Assembly (NCBI GenBank): GCA_025360225.1
Contig: JANYCN010000012.1
Location: 1-53,837, forward strand
Reading direction: 5' to 3'
DNA length: 53,837 nucleotides
DNA from: Actinomycetes bacterium
Lineage (GTDB): Bacteria; Actinomycetota; Thermoleophilia; Gaiellales; F1-60-MAGs149
The translations under genes were made by a program, and so were the position numbers. Shown here piece after piece: positions 9,688 to 19,644 of this stretch (the first letter of the stretch is position 1; each line of letters begins with the position of its first letter). Under the pieces are notes generated by a model. It was not told the DNA's origin. It saw only the letters and a program-made list of their open reading frames with translations, and did no database searches.

Positions 9688-12600
9688 TTAGCAGAGAGCG
9701 ACGTTCGCGTCGAAGTACGGAGAACCCTGGAAGACGTTGGCCAGGCCGTAGAACTGGTCGCTCCACGGCGCGGTGTGGATCCGGTACCACCAACCGCCTG
9801 GGGAGGCGGAGAGCACGGTTGCGTCGTACACGCGGCACGTCACCTGGACCGTGCTGCCAGCCGGGACCTTCTGACCGACAGTGCCTCCAGCGTTGTGGTA
9901 GTTCGTGAACGTCGGAACCGCTTGGCCCCGACCAACGAACTCGTTCCAGTACGTCGGCGGTGGCGGCGGCTGGGCGCCAACGCTGGCCCCGACGCTTGCG
10001 GGGCGCGCCGCGACGACGTTACCGACGGTGTCGCGCACCCTGAGAGCGAGCGAGTGGTTCGAGCTCCACGGGTACGTTGCGGCGAAGATCGTGGTGTGCC
10101 CGACGTCCGCGAACGCGGCACCGTCGACGCTGATCTGGTAGGTGAATCCGCGCCCGTTGTCGGCGCCACCACCCCACGCGTAGGAGACGCTCTGACCGCT
10201 GACGCTCGCGCCCTGCAGCGATGGCGCAGCCAACGGACCGTAAGGCGTAGCAGCACCAGACGCCGGCGACCAGTCGCCGCATCCATCGGTGTTGCACGCC
10301 CGCACCTGGAAGGTGTACGCCGTGCCGTTCGCGAGACCGGCGGCGGTGAGCGGCGCGGCGGTCCCGGAGGCGTGCGCGCCACCGCCGTTCGCGCTCCACT
10401 CGAAGTGCTCGTTGCCGCCGCCGTTCGCGGCCGGCATCGTGAAGCCGTCGAGCACCACCATGCCATCGAGTCCCGCCGCGCCGTTGTGGTCGGAGACGGT
10501 CGGAGTCTCGGCGACGGGGTCGGGCGACGCGTGTGCGGTGAACGACGCGGACAGCTCCGTGAGCGAGTCCGGGGGGTGCTCCGCGTCGGTCTTCACGGTC
10601 ACCGCGACGTGCCAGTCCGCGACACCGGTCGGCAGCATCAGGTGCGTCGTCCTCGTCGCGCCGTCGGAGATCTGCAGCGACACGCTCGCCTGCCCGTTGG
10701 CCGTCGCCACGACCTGCCAGGTCGCCGCATGCCTCCCTTCGCCGTTCTGCTGGTCCGTCCATCCGCTCCAGTCGATGATGAATGAGCGGTTGCCGTGCGT
10801 CCCGCCCGGCGCCACCTGCTCAGCGGTCACCGCCACCGTGAACGGGTTCGGGTCGCCGAACGGCACCGCCACAGGCGACCAGTACGCCGTCGGCGGAGGC
10901 TGGCGACAGGTGCCGGCGCGAAGGTTCGCCTCGTTACACGCCTTCACCGCGAACGCGTACTTGTCACCGTTCTTCAGGCCGGTCACGACGACCTGGGTCT
11001 GCGTGGGGGATAGCTCCACCGGGTCGCCCCCCTGGTCTCTGAACAGCAGGAGCTTCGTTGCGGCAGTGCCGCCGGTCGACGGGATGGTCCACTTGAGTGC
11101 CACCGTGGTGTCGCCGGCGACCGGTGGAGCGCTGAACGAGATGGGTGCTGGTGGAAGGTTCGGGATGACGTCGTCAAGGAACCCTGACTGGTCGCCGTCC
11201 GCCCACGAGTACGCCCGGACGGCGAACGAGTAGTGCCCGCCGGGCGTCAGCCCCGTGACCACGATGCTGCAGCAGGTCGCGTTCACCGTTCGCTCGATGG
11301 CGTGCCCGGCGGTGGCAACCAGGAGGTGATAGCCGGCGATGCGCGCGCCACCATTGGACTGCGCAGGTGTCCACTCCAGCCGGACGGAGCTGGGGCTGTT
11401 CTCGATGGCCGTGAAGGTCGGCACGCCGGGCGCCGACGGTCGCCCGATGACGCGTACGAGGAGCGACCCGGACACGCTGCGATCACGGTGCGCCGCGACG
11501 TCGGTGATGGCGTACGACAGCCTTCGGTCGCCCTCGACACGCGAGCCTGGCTTGATCGTGATCGCGTGCTCGCCATCCCTTCTTGCGCTCAGGTCAGCGA
11601 CATCACCTGAGATGGACTGGATGCTCGGAGTCGCGTGCGACCCGTACGCGCTCTGGAGCAGCCGCGCAACGTCGATCCGCACGCTCTGCCCCTGACGGAT
11701 GCCCGTGATGATCATCTCCCGCACGGTCGCCTTCGGCGCGGGAGCGAGGCGGAAGAGCAACGAGGCGTGCGCCGGCTGGCCAACGCCCCCTGTGGTGATC
11801 TCGAGCGGCACGGTGCCGGAAGGCGCCGATGGATCAGTTGAGACCTGCACCAGCGACCTTCCCCCGGCCTGTTCGAGGTGAAGACCACTCTCGCCCTTCG
11901 GGAAGGCGACCGCGTAGGTGATCCCGGACGGGCCCGCGGGATCGTCGATCCAGGTCTGGCACACGCGACCGAGGTCGAGGCTCACGGTGTCGCCACCGAT
12001 GGCGATCGGCACGGGCGTCGTCGGACAGTGAAGCTCGGGCTGGAGGTCACCAACGCGCACGGGCAGGACGATCAGCGCGCGGCGCGCCGTCGCGCTGGCA
12101 CCGTCGGCGACCTCGAACGAGATCGCCGCCGGGCCGCGATAGCGGCGCGAGGCGGTAACGACGAGGTCAGTGGTACTGACGGCGTGCACGGTGAGGGCTC
12201 TGGTCGGTGACGCGCCGAGGCTCGCGAGCGCGCCGACGACAACGGCGCCGCGCGGCGAGGTGAGGTATTCGCCGATGGCAATGGTCTTCGACCCGCCGGG
12301 GGCGAGCTCGATCAACGGAGCTCTGAGACGCACGCTCGGGGCGACGTTCGCGGCGGCGGTGGAAGCCGGGACGTGGACGAAGGCGACCGATGCTGCGCCG
12401 CCGGAGTCGACAAGGCGGTACGCGACGAGCCGGGCCGACGCGGCGAGCGTGACGGCAAGGCGCCCGGGGCCGGTCAGCGTTGCGCCATCACCGAGGGGTT
12501 CGACGCGCAGCCCGGTGGCCTGATCGTCCGGGTCATCGTCGTTGGCGAGGACATCGACGCTCTCCGTGGTGGCGCCGACGGTCGGCGCCGGGGCATAGTC

Positions 12601-15600
12601 GTCGCGCGCGGCGGGCGCGTTGTCGAACCCGGGAACCGCGCTGACGGCGACGTCCGCGATACGCCCGCCCGACGGCGAACTCCCCGAGCCATCGTCGATG
12701 ACGTACGAGACGTGCTGTACGGCACCGGCAGTCGAGGGCGCGCGCACGAGCAGGCGGTTTCCGTCGACCCTGGCGACGGCCGGGTCCTGTCCCGCCGCGA
12801 GGCCGAGCCGCACGGGGTCGCCGTCGGCGATCAGGTCGTTGCGCGTCACATCAACCCTGAGCCATCGCCCTGGAGCCGCGGTCCCGTAGTCGTCCACGGC
12901 GACCGGCGACTGCTGCGACGCGAGCGCCGCGATGCCGATCGACACCGAGCCCTCCCCGCCTTGGCCGTACGGATCGACGACCCGATACCTGAACAGGTCG
13001 CTTCCATGGCTGGACGGGTACGCCTGGTAGGTGATCGTCCCCTTCCCGACTGCCAGGATGCGGCCCTCCTTTGGTGCGACGGTCACGGCATCAAGCGTGA
13101 CGGAGTCGCCATCCGGGTCGACCCCGAAGAGCGGAACGCGTACCGTCGAGATCTGGCCCGCCACCACCCGCGCCGTCAACGCAGCGGGCACCGGCGGGGC
13201 GTCGTGTGCAACGGCGGCGCCAGGCTTGACGGTGAACGTCACGATGCCGGACGTGGTGTTCGGCGGGACGGCGGAGTCGTCGACGAGGTACTGGAAGGAG
13301 ACGGTACGCGGGTCGGTCACGCCCGCTGTGCGTGGCGCGACGTAGCGCACCTCGTTGCCGGCGGCGAACGCTCGCCCCGTAAGCCCGGCTTTCAGTCCCG
13401 CCTGACCGGGAAGCAGCTTCAGCTCACCTGGTTCGAGGGTGAGCGGCTCCCCTTCGGGATCGCTGTCGTTAGCGACGACATCGACCGTCGTCTCGTCGCC
13501 CGCCCGTACCGTCTGCTCGTCCGGGTTCGTGTGGGGCGCCAGGTCGTGGAACGGGCCGCTCGCGTGGTACTCATCGACGTTGACGGTGCCGATCACTGGG
13601 TCGGTGAAGCCGTTCGTGAGGGTGTAGGTAACGGGTTCGGTCAGTTGCTGGAACGTCCCACGAGGCTGGATCCGTAACCACCGGTGCTGGACAACGCTGA
13701 CGTCGAGCGATCCATCCGCTGGACCTGTCGCGGCAGCAACGACGAGCACCGCGCCCTGCGGGTCGGTGTCGTTCGCGAGGACGTCGACGGTCAGCGGTTG
13801 ACCGGCGAACAGCGTCCCACGATCGGGCATTGCGACCGGCGCGCGCCGAGCAGCTGGCACGGCGACGTCGACCCGAATGACGCCCCCACCCGCGATCGGC
13901 GCGGCGCCAAACGCGACGTCGTACGCGACACGGTACGACCCGGGGCGGTCGGCGGTGACCGTAACGACGCCGGTGCGCAGGTCGGTCGTGGCCAGGACTC
14001 CCGCTTCTAAGGCCTTGGCCGGACCGGCGAGCGTCAACACCGTATTCGGGTTCGTGATGTCGGCGCCGGGAAGGTCGTTGAGCAGCGGGCGCGCCTCAAC
14101 CGGCCGCCCGACAGTGGTCAGCGCCACGTCGGGGAGGACGGTGGCGGCGACAGAGTGCGTCGCGAAGTTTCTCGTATCGAGGACGCGAACGTCGACCTTC
14201 CCGCGCACGGGCGTCGAGTACGGGTCGCTCACGCCGTACTCGATCGTTACGCTTCCGGGCCGCTGTCCGGCGGTCAGGCGGAGGCTGCCATCGACGACGA
14301 CGGCGGTGACGCTCGCCGTGGCGGAGGAGCGAACGGCGTCAACCGGCAGCGCTAGCGGGTCGTTCTCACCGTCACGCCATGCGTCGATGATGGGAACGTC
14401 GACCGTCTGGCCCGGGACGAGCGAGACGGGCTTGATCGCGTCCGTCGACGTTGGTGGCCTCGGTGGAGTGCTCGCAGCGGGCGAGTCATACGGGACGACG
14501 TGGACGGTTGCCCTGCCCGCGGCGTGTCCACCTCGCCCATCACTGACGGCGAACGAGAACTGGAAGGTCTCAGTAAACCTCGAGGGTGTGGTCGCAAGCA
14601 GGCTCTCCCCGTTCTGGGCGATCTGCAGCGAGACACCGCCGGTCTCGGTCGTCGGGTCGGCACCGTCGATCGTGAGAACGTCGCCGTCGGCGTCCGACGC
14701 CGAGTCGAGGAGGTGGAGGAGCGCAGCGCCTGGACGCATGGTCGTCTCGAAGGGTCGGACGACTGGCGGCCGGTTCCGCGCGCCAGGACTCGACGAGGTG
14801 ACGACATGCGTCGTGTGGCTGCTGAATGGCTCCTGGAGGGACTGCCAGTTGTCAGTCTGGAGGACGCGGTCGGACACCGCCCAGATGGAGCCGTTGGCGC
14901 GATCGTTGAGGATGATCCGCCCCCAGTTGACCCGGAAGACCGGGTCCTTCACCTCGGACGGCTCAGAGGATCGTCGAGCGATCGGACGTGCGACCAACGT
15001 ACGGCCGTCACAGGCATAGGCGTACTCCGGCATCGCCCCGCCCCAGGCGGCGTAGTCGCACGTGCCGAGCCTGACCGGCTGCGCCGGCCTCCCCCGGCCG
15101 GAGCCAGCCACCAGCCTGATCGCAAGCGTGGCTAGGTCAACCGACCAGAGATGGCCCTGGTCGGCGACGAGCACGTCGGCCGCGGGCGGTCCGACCTGTT
15201 GAAGGACGACGCTGTCCGAGGATGCAGCGCGGATCGCGACCTCACGCACCTGCCCTTGGTTGACGACGGAGAGCGTCACGGTCGCTCGGTCGAGCACGAC
15301 CGCGACCTCGCCAACCGCAGTGACCTGCGGCGTCGCGCCGGCATGCGACAAAGGGACGCGACGTGGATGCCGTATGTCGGAGCCGACGATCGTGAGCCGA
15401 CCCGTTGCGGACGCGACGACCACGGTCCCGGCCGTCGTGACTGTCTGAGATGCCGTGCCGCCAGCCCGAAGGTCGGGCTTCGCCGTCGAGACGTCGAGGC
15501 CACCCATGTCGGCTGCGGTACGAACCCAGACCTTTCCGGTGCGGCCGTCGACGACGGAGATGCGATTTCCGCCGACGGCGACGTCGAAGCCGCCACCCTT

Positions 15601-15978
15601 CGACGCAGTGATCACCCGTCCGGCATCTGCGACCGGCCCGGTCGGGTCGACCGGATAGACCTGTCCGGCCGTGTGGTCCTGAACGAGCACCGTCGCACCG
15701 GACTGGACGACGTCCGCGTCCCCGGCGATGCTCGCGCCGGCGTTAGCGGCGCCAGGGAGGAAGAACGCCGCGTCAAGCTGGTCGATCGACGCGCTGTAGC
15801 GCCCCCACGGCTGCGACGACGGCCCCGTGACGTAGATACCCCCGTCGTTCATGTGGACGTCCGTCACGTGGTACCCCGTCGACCGGACGGCAAGCACGAC
15901 CAGCGTCGCCGTCGCGGCAGCGAGCATCGTCCCGCCAACGTATCCAGCGCTCCGTCGCAACGCCCACTCGCTCCTCAT
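9688..15978 (-). CDS. Giant Ig-like / fibronectin III surface protein
   Basis: About 2096 residues with a short basic N-terminus and one membrane helix (about 11-32), so an N-terminally anchored extracellular protein. Residues 40-400 resemble a beta-propeller-like repeat region. About 425-1150 holds bacterial Ig/cadherin-like repeats, each with a VDVLANDTDP-type calcium-binding signature (VDVLANDTDP, VDVVANDSDPEGE, VDVLANDDDPDD). Three or more FnIII repeats lie at about 1513-1910, for example VRLEWTPAQSNGG and YTFQVRACNTDGCGDWS. The last 80 residues (from PPPPPTYWNEF) resemble an SH3-like wall-binding module with paired cysteines. The frame is open to a TTG at 16035, but that TTG is part of a TTGACA -35 box, so ATG 15978 is preferred. 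It probably forms a stalk across the wall. Its substrate is unknown. Confidence 0.88.
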   Translation of the reverse strand: MRSEWALRRSAGYVGGTMLAAATATLVVLAVRSTGYHVTDVHMNDGGIYVTGPSSQPWGRYSASIDQLDAAFFLPGAANAGASIAGDADVVQSGATVLVQDHTAGQVYPVDPTGPVADAGRVITASKGGGFDVAVGGNRISVVDGRTGKVWVRTAADMGGLDVSTAKPDLRAGGTASQTVTTAGTVVVASATGRLTIVGSDIRHPRRVPLSHAGATPQVTAVGEVAVVLDRATVTLSVVNQGQVREVAIRAASSDSVVLQQVGPPAADVLVADQGHLWSVDLATLAIRLVAGSGRGRPAQPVRLGTCDYAAWGGAMPEYAYACDGRTLVARPIARRSSEPSEVKDPVFRVNWGRIILNDRANGSIWAVSDRVLQTDNWQSLQEPFSSHTTHVVTSSSPGARNRPPVVRPFETTMRPGAALLHLLDSASDADGDVLTIDGADPTTETGGVSLQIAQNGESLLATTPSRFTETFQFSFAVSDGRGGHAAGRATVHVVPYDSPAASTPPRPPTSTDAIKPVSLVPGQTVDVPIIDAWRDGENDPLALPVDAVRSSATASVTAVVVDGSLRLTAGQRPGSVTIEYGVSDPYSTPVRGKVDVRVLDTRNFATHSVAATVLPDVALTTVGRPVEARPLLNDLPGADITNPNTVLTLAGPAKALEAGVLATTDLRTGVVTVTADRPGSYRVAYDVAFGAAPIAGGGVIRVDVAVPAARRAPVAMPDRGTLFAGQPLTVDVLANDTDPQGAVLVVAAATGPADGSLDVSVVQHRWLRIQPRGTFQQLTEPVTYTLTNGFTDPVIGTVNVDEYHASGPFHDLAPHTNPDEQTVRAGDETTVDVVANDSDPEGEPLTLEPGELKLLPGQAGLKAGLTGRAFAAGNEVRYVAPRTAGVTDPRTVSFQYLVDDSAVPPNTTSGIVTFTVKPGAAVAHDAPPVPAALTARVVAGQISTVRVPLFGVDPDGDSVTLDAVTVAPKEGRILAVGKGTITYQAYPSSHGSDLFRYRVVDPYGQGGEGSVSIGIAALASQQSPVAVDDYGTAAPGRWLRVDVTRNDLIADGDPVRLGLAAGQDPAVARVDGNRLLVRAPSTAGAVQHVSYVIDDGSGSSPSGGRIADVAVSAVPGFDNAPAARDDYAPAPTVGATTESVDVLANDDDPDDQATGLRVEPLGDGATLTGPGRLAVTLAASARLVAYRLVDSGGAASVAFVHVPASTAAANVAPSVRLRAPLIELAPGGSKTIAIGEYLTSPRGAVVVGALASLGASPTRALTVHAVSTTDLVVTASRRYRGPAAISFEVADGASATARRALIVLPVRVGDLQPELHCPTTPVPIAIGGDTVSLDLGRVCQTWIDDPAGPSGITYAVAFPKGESGLHLEQAGGRSLVQVSTDPSAPSGTVPLEITTGGVGQPAHASLLFRLAPAPKATVREMIITGIRQGQSVRIDVARLLQSAYGSHATPSIQSISGDVADLSARRDGEHAITIKPGSRVEGDRRLSYAITDVAAHRDRSVSGSLLVRVIGRPSAPGVPTFTAIENSPSSVRLEWTPAQSNGGARIAGYHLLVATAGHAIERTVNATCCSIVVTGLTPGGHYSFAVRAYSWADGDQSGFLDDVIPNLPPAPISFSAPPVAGDTTVALKWTIPSTGGTAATKLLLFRDQGGDPVELSPTQTQVVVTGLKNGDKYAFAVKACNEANLRAGTCRQPPPTAYWSPVAVPFGDPNPFTVAVTAEQVAPGGTHGNRSFIIDWSGWTDQQNGEGRHAATWQVVATANGQASVSLQISDGATRTTHLMLPTGVADWHVAVTVKTDAEHPPDSLTELSASFTAHASPDPVAETPTVSDHNGAAGLDGMVVLDGFTMPAANGGGNEHFEWSANGGGAHASGTAAPLTAAGLANGTAYTFQVRACNTDGCGDWSPASGAATPYGPLAAPSLQGASVSGQSVSYAWGGGADNGRGFTYQISVDGAAFADVGHTTIFAATYPWSSNHSLALRVRDTVGNVVAARPASVGASVGAQPPPPPTYWNEFVGRGQAVPTFTNYHNAGGTVGQKVPAGSTVQVTCRVYDATVLSASPGGWWYRIHTAPWSDQFYGLANVFQGSPYFDANVALC

Positions 15979-16006
15979 GTGTGAACCCAACCCACCACGT
16001 CTCGCC

Positions 16007-16050
16007 ATCATCACGGGGCGCCAATGGGGTGTCAATGGGGAGTTGTCCCC
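16007..16050 (-). promoter_or_regulatory. Internal promoter with GGGGA-N4-TCCCC dyad
   Basis: On the minus strand a 5-bp dyad, GGGGA-CAAC-TCCCC (16037-16050), is followed by one A and then a perfect -35 TTGACA (16030-16035), a 17-nt spacer and GATGAT (16007-16012) as -10. The predicted transcript starts near 16000, giving a leader of about 22 nt to ATG 15978. The same dyad-A-TTG arrangement occurs before the WXG100 gene at 20507-20527. This would let the giant surface protein and the genes after it be expressed apart from the signalling genes upstream. Confidence 0.55.
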
Positions 16051-16053
16051 GTC

Positions 16054-16779
16054 TCAGGAACCGGGTATCCCTGTACCGGGCGCTGCCAACAGATCGAGCA
16101 AGACGAGGTCGCCCGGAGCGACGAGCCGCACCGCAATGGCGTACTCGACGAGGCGGAGCCGCCGGTTTGATGCTAGCTGGTCGGGGCCGCCATGGAGCCC
16201 CTGTACGCCTGTCCGCGCGAGCTTCTGGCACACGTTGTCGAGCTTCCGGTTGAACTTCGTCAGCGGCCACCCGAGGCGCTCCGCAGCCTGGGAGCTCGAC
16301 GGCAACGTGCTCGCCGCGCGGTCGCCGCGCCGTAGTACGGGTTCGGCGAGAGCGAGCAACAACAACCGCTGGTCAGGTGTAAGAGAGACGCCACCCTGCG
16401 TCGTCTCCCCGGAGACGACGAGCTCCGCCGGCGGCGGGTCAAACACGGGCGCCTCGAGATGGATCGACAGCTCGTAGGTCGTCGATCCAGCGCTGAACAA
16501 CACCAGCGTCGTGGCGAACACGATCGGGATGTGACCACCGGGCGCGAGGTATGCCTGCACGCCCCAGGTGGGGTCGGTGACGGTCGCCGCGATCTGGCCG
16601 CCGACGTTCCGCAGCCACCAGAGGCCATCGTGCTCACGGATCTCGAGGAACCGTCGGTGCAGGTACGGGTTGTCGTCCACGATCACGTCGCCCTCTCGTC
16701 CGACGACGAGCGGCCGTTCATGGTCGAGCGGGTAGATCTCACCACAGAAGTCGACGTGGCCGGGGGTCGTATCAGCCAC
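16054..16779 (-). CDS. FHA-like protein with C-terminal helix-turn-helix region
   Basis: A 241-residue protein. Residues 10-110 look like an FHA fold (LVVGREGDVIV, then NVGG), but the phospho-binding Ser-x-x-His motif reads NPYLHRR, so the key serine is missing and phosphothreonine binding may be lost or altered. Residues 130-235 are helical and look like a winged helix DNA- or protein-binding segment (SLTPDQRLLLLAL, SSSQAAERLGWPLTKFNRKL). The start overlaps the end of the kinase gene by 8 nt. It could be a phospho-responsive regulator of this locus. A plain adaptor role is equally possible. Confidence 0.75.
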   Translation of the reverse strand: MADTTPGHVDFCGEIYPLDHERPLVVGREGDVIVDDNPYLHRRFLEIREHDGLWWLRNVGGQIAATVTDPTWGVQAYLAPGGHIPIVFATTLVLFSAGSTTYELSIHLEAPVFDPPPAELVVSGETTQGGVSLTPDQRLLLLALAEPVLRRGDRAASTLPSSSQAAERLGWPLTKFNRKLDNVCQKLARTGVQGLHGGPDQLASNRRLRLVEYAIAVRLVAPGDLVLLDLLAAPGTGIPGS

Positions 16780-18259
16780 AAGCCCGCCCGGGGTCGCTCA
16801 CGACGCCGTTCGCGGCGCGGACGACGATCTGGAGGCACACCCGCGCCGAGTCCGACGGCACGTCGAACGTGTGAGCGGAGACCTCCTTCGATCTCCCACC
16901 GTCAACCGCGACCTCGAAAAGGTCGGTCGTCGCCGCGTTGGTATAGTCACCCCAGGTGAAGGAGACCAGGCCATCCGCCCGCGACGCCCGAACGACCGGC
17001 GTTCCGGGTGGCGCGTTCCCCAGCGGGTCCTGCCCGGTCGACTGAACGATCGGCGTGCTCGGCGAACCAGCCGAGCCGCCGACTCGAGTGACGAGGTAAA
17101 CGCTCAACGCCGCCAAGGTCGCCACCAATCCGCCGACGGCAAGTAGCAGTGGCCGACGGGCTACGGTGGGAGGAGACTCCGTGGCTGCCACTGCGACGCT
17201 AGCGGGCCGTCGAACCGTTCCGTCAAGCGCCGGCGGAGCCTCGTTCGGTCGCCGCTTCCGGGTCGGCGGAGGTGCCGGAGCCGTGAACGGGTCGCCACCG
17301 GTCGCCGGCACCCGAGAGATGAGCGACGCCTGGGCATCAACGGAAACGGCGCGGACGCGAGTGTCGTCCGCGCTCGCCGGGCGAACGGGCGCGACCGGCC
17401 CATCATCGGCCAGCACGAGGCTGGTCAAAGGCAGGCGATGTTCCTGCTCGAGCGCCTGCAGGCTCCGGGCTAGCTCGAGCGCCGTGGCGGGACGCCCCGA
17501 CGGCTGCTTCGCCATCGTCAACTGGAGGAGCCGCTCGAACGACTGAGGCACGTCAGCCCGACCCGTTGGCGGCGGCGGCTGCATCTGGATGCGTCGCATC
17601 ATCGCCGCCTGCGCGTTGTCACCACCCGGAACCTCGAAGGGTGAGCGCCCGACGAGGAGGTGCCACAGAGACGCTCCGATCGAGTACACGTCCGCTCGTC
17701 GGTCGACGGGTTCCGGCCCAAAGATCACCTCGGGCGGCGCCCAAGGCACTGACATGCCGTCGGCCGCGCTGGCGTCGTCAGCACCACCCGTCGCGATGCC
17801 GAAATCGGTCAGCCCGGGGTAACCATACTGGTCGGCAAGGATGTTCGCGGGCTTGATGTCGCGGTGCAGGATGCCCGCGCGATGCGCAGTCTCGACCGCG
17901 CTCGCGATCTGGATCCCCGTCCGTAGGACCTCAGGCACCGAGAGGCGCTCGCTGCGGGCGCGAAGGGCAAAGTTCGGCCGAGGATAGTACTTCATCACGA
18001 TGTACGGTCGACCGTCCGAGGTCACGTCGGCGCGGAACACCGGGACGATGTGCGGGTGGTGTGCTAGCTGCGCCATCGCGTTCGCCTCAGCGGTGAACTG
18101 GTCACGCTGGGCGCCCCCAAGCGCCTCGGCATTGAGAACCTTCACGGCGACGTCCATGGCCGGACGGGCCATCCGGTAGAGATACACGGTCGCGTAGCCG
18201 CCCTGTCCGAGCTCACGGACGTACTCGTACCCGTCGAGGGCAGGAGCGCGCGTTGTCAT
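16772..18259 (-). CDS. Membrane Ser/Thr protein kinase (PknB-type) with short extracellular domain
   Basis: A 495-residue kinase. The catalytic domain (about 10-275) has the Gly loop GQGGYATVY (18-26), catalytic Lys40 (VAVKVL), HRD at 132-134 in LHRDIKPANI and DFG at 152-154. All key residues are intact, so activity is expected. A Pro/Arg-rich linker (280-375) leads to one membrane helix (about 378-398) and an external FnIII-like domain of about 75 residues ending in two cysteines. Its start overlaps the FHA/zinc-ribbon gene by 4 nt. Likely targets are the FHA proteins and the FHA-bearing ATPase of the same train, with the PP2C phosphatase as its antagonist. Confidence 0.94.
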   Translation of the reverse strand: MTTRAPALDGYEYVRELGQGGYATVYLYRMARPAMDVAVKVLNAEALGGAQRDQFTAEANAMAQLAHHPHIVPVFRADVTSDGRPYIVMKYYPRPNFALRARSERLSVPEVLRTGIQIASAVETAHRAGILHRDIKPANILADQYGYPGLTDFGIATGGADDASAADGMSVPWAPPEVIFGPEPVDRRADVYSIGASLWHLLVGRSPFEVPGGDNAQAAMMRRIQMQPPPPTGRADVPQSFERLLQLTMAKQPSGRPATALELARSLQALEQEHRLPLTSLVLADDGPVAPVRPASADDTRVRAVSVDAQASLISRVPATGGDPFTAPAPPPTRKRRPNEAPPALDGTVRRPASVAVAATESPPTVARRPLLLAVGGLVATLAALSVYLVTRVGGSAGSPSTPIVQSTGQDPLGNAPPGTPVVRASRADGLVSFTWGDYTNAATTDLFEVAVDGGRSKEVSAHTFDVPSDSARVCLQIVVRAANGVVSDPGRACG

Positions 18260-19644
18260 CCGCTCGCCTCGTACACGAACGTCACCTCATCCGCGAGGTT
18301 TACGACGGTGCCAGGCGGTATCTGGAGCGGCTCGCTGGGCCGGAGGCGTTGCTGCTCGGTGCCGGGAATGGTGACGAACGTCCCGTTCGGCGTGCCGGGG
18401 TCAACGACAAGCACGTGCCAGCCGTCGAGCGTGACCTCGAGATGTACGCGGGAGATGACCGAGCCAGGGCTCGGGACACGGATCAGGTGAGGCGAGCCGA
18501 AACCCGGTGCACCCGTGGGCCGAGGATCACGTCCGAGAATCGCGGCTCGATCCAGCGCGAACGTCGCTCCCGTTGACAGGCGGATCACGCCGAGGTTCGG
18601 TTGGGGGACGTCGATCGGTGCGCCCGCCGGCACCTCCGCGCCGCAGATCCGACAGGTCGTGTTCTGCGGCGGGTTGGCATGACCGATCCGACACCGAAGG
18701 GCCTTTATCGTCACAGTGCCGGGCGGCGGCGTGAACGAAGGGCGCGGCGCGGCCCGGCTGACGGTGCGTTCCTCGACCTCCGAGGCGATCATCGACGCCG
18801 GAGGTTGATAGGTCGTCGGTGTCCGAAACGGCATGCCAGGCACTGCGGCAATGATTGGCTGATCGCCGGGCGCGGCCGTCTCCGGTGGTGCCGGGACGGC
18901 TCCGTCGCCGCCTTCGACACCGTGCGCAGCGGGTGCTGCATCAACGCCGCGCTCAACGACTTCCACCTCAACGCTCGGCTCAAGTGACGGCTCAGGAACG
19001 GGCGGTACTTCGCGGACGGCCGCGGCTCCGATCGACCGCGCCTGGGTCGCCTCGAACAGGTAATCGTAGGCGCCGCCAACGCGGGGATCAGCCTCAGGGA
19101 CGGGCGGCGAGGCCCCTGATAGCGGCGCCGGAACGCCGAGCGTTGTCGGCAGTTCGTCGACGGCGGTCGCAGCGACAACGCCCGGCGGCGCGCTGACGTT
19201 CGAGGCACCTTGGCCGAGGTGAACGGAGCTTGCGCGGGAGATGCCGCCGAGCAGCGGCAGCTCCTCGTCAGCGCCAACCTGGCCGCTGAGGAGCGTCAAA
19301 CTTTCGACCGATACATCGACCGGGTGCTCGAGCCAGCTGGTGATGCCCGCCGGGCAACTCAAGCGCTCGGCGTCATCGAGCCGCACCGTGGCACTGCCCC
19401 GCAACACCACCCGCCGCCCGGCATGGAGATGCGCGAGGGCGAACGAAGGAAGGGCCGAGCGATCGGTCACGGCGATCAGTCGCAGCAACGCGTCGAGCGG
19501 AGCATCCGCGGCGACCAACGCCCACAGATCGCGAACGAGCACGCTCCCCACCTCGACGTCTGCGAGGAGCACCGCGCTGCCACCGCGGAACAGGAGCCAC
19601 GTCCCTGGCTTGTACAAGCAGGAGTCATGCCCGCCGTGAGACAC
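18256..19644 (-). CDS. FHA-domain protein with zinc-ribbon-like knuckle
   Basis: About 462 residues. The N-terminal 130 residues are a beta-rich domain of unknown type, the middle is a long Pro/Ala-rich linker, then a CRIGH/CRICG knuckle that could bind zinc, then a C-terminal FHA domain with all usual residues (LGRDP, ISRVH, NGTF). The frame stays open to 19749, deep inside the PP2C gene. I chose GTG 19644, which overlaps the PP2C end by 20 nt, because the conserved-looking domain begins just after it; TTG 19617 is an alternative. Its stop overlaps the kinase start by 4 nt. Probably a kinase substrate or phospho-adaptor for the secretion apparatus. Confidence 0.82.
   Translation of the reverse strand: MSHGGHDSCLYKPGTWLLFRGGSAVLLADVEVGSVLVRDLWALVAADAPLDALLRLIAVTDRSALPSFALAHLHAGRRVVLRGSATVRLDDAERLSCPAGITSWLEHPVDVSVESLTLLSGQVGADEELPLLGGISRASSVHLGQGASNVSAPPGVVAATAVDELPTTLGVPAPLSGASPPVPEADPRVGGAYDYLFEATQARSIGAAAVREVPPVPEPSLEPSVEVEVVERGVDAAPAAHGVEGGDGAVPAPPETAAPGDQPIIAAVPGMPFRTPTTYQPPASMIASEVEERTVSRAAPRPSFTPPPGTVTIKALRCRIGHANPPQNTTCRICGAEVPAGAPIDVPQPNLGVIRLSTGATFALDRAAILGRDPRPTGAPGFGSPHLIRVPSPGSVISRVHLEVTLDGWHVLVVDPGTPNGTFVTIPGTEQQRLRPSEPLQIPPGTVVNLADEVTFVYEASG

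Noticed and set aside
7216-10785. 1189-codon open frame on the plus strand
   Set aside because: It runs opposite to the transglutaminase-like, DUF58, MoxR and giant-protein genes. Its product is Arg/Gly/Ala-rich without domains, which is the usual antisense shadow in high-GC DNA.
15979-16035. TTG 16035 as start of the giant surface protein
   Set aside because: The TTG belongs to a perfect TTGACA -35 box with a 17-nt spacer to GATGAT, so translation more likely begins at ATG 15978.
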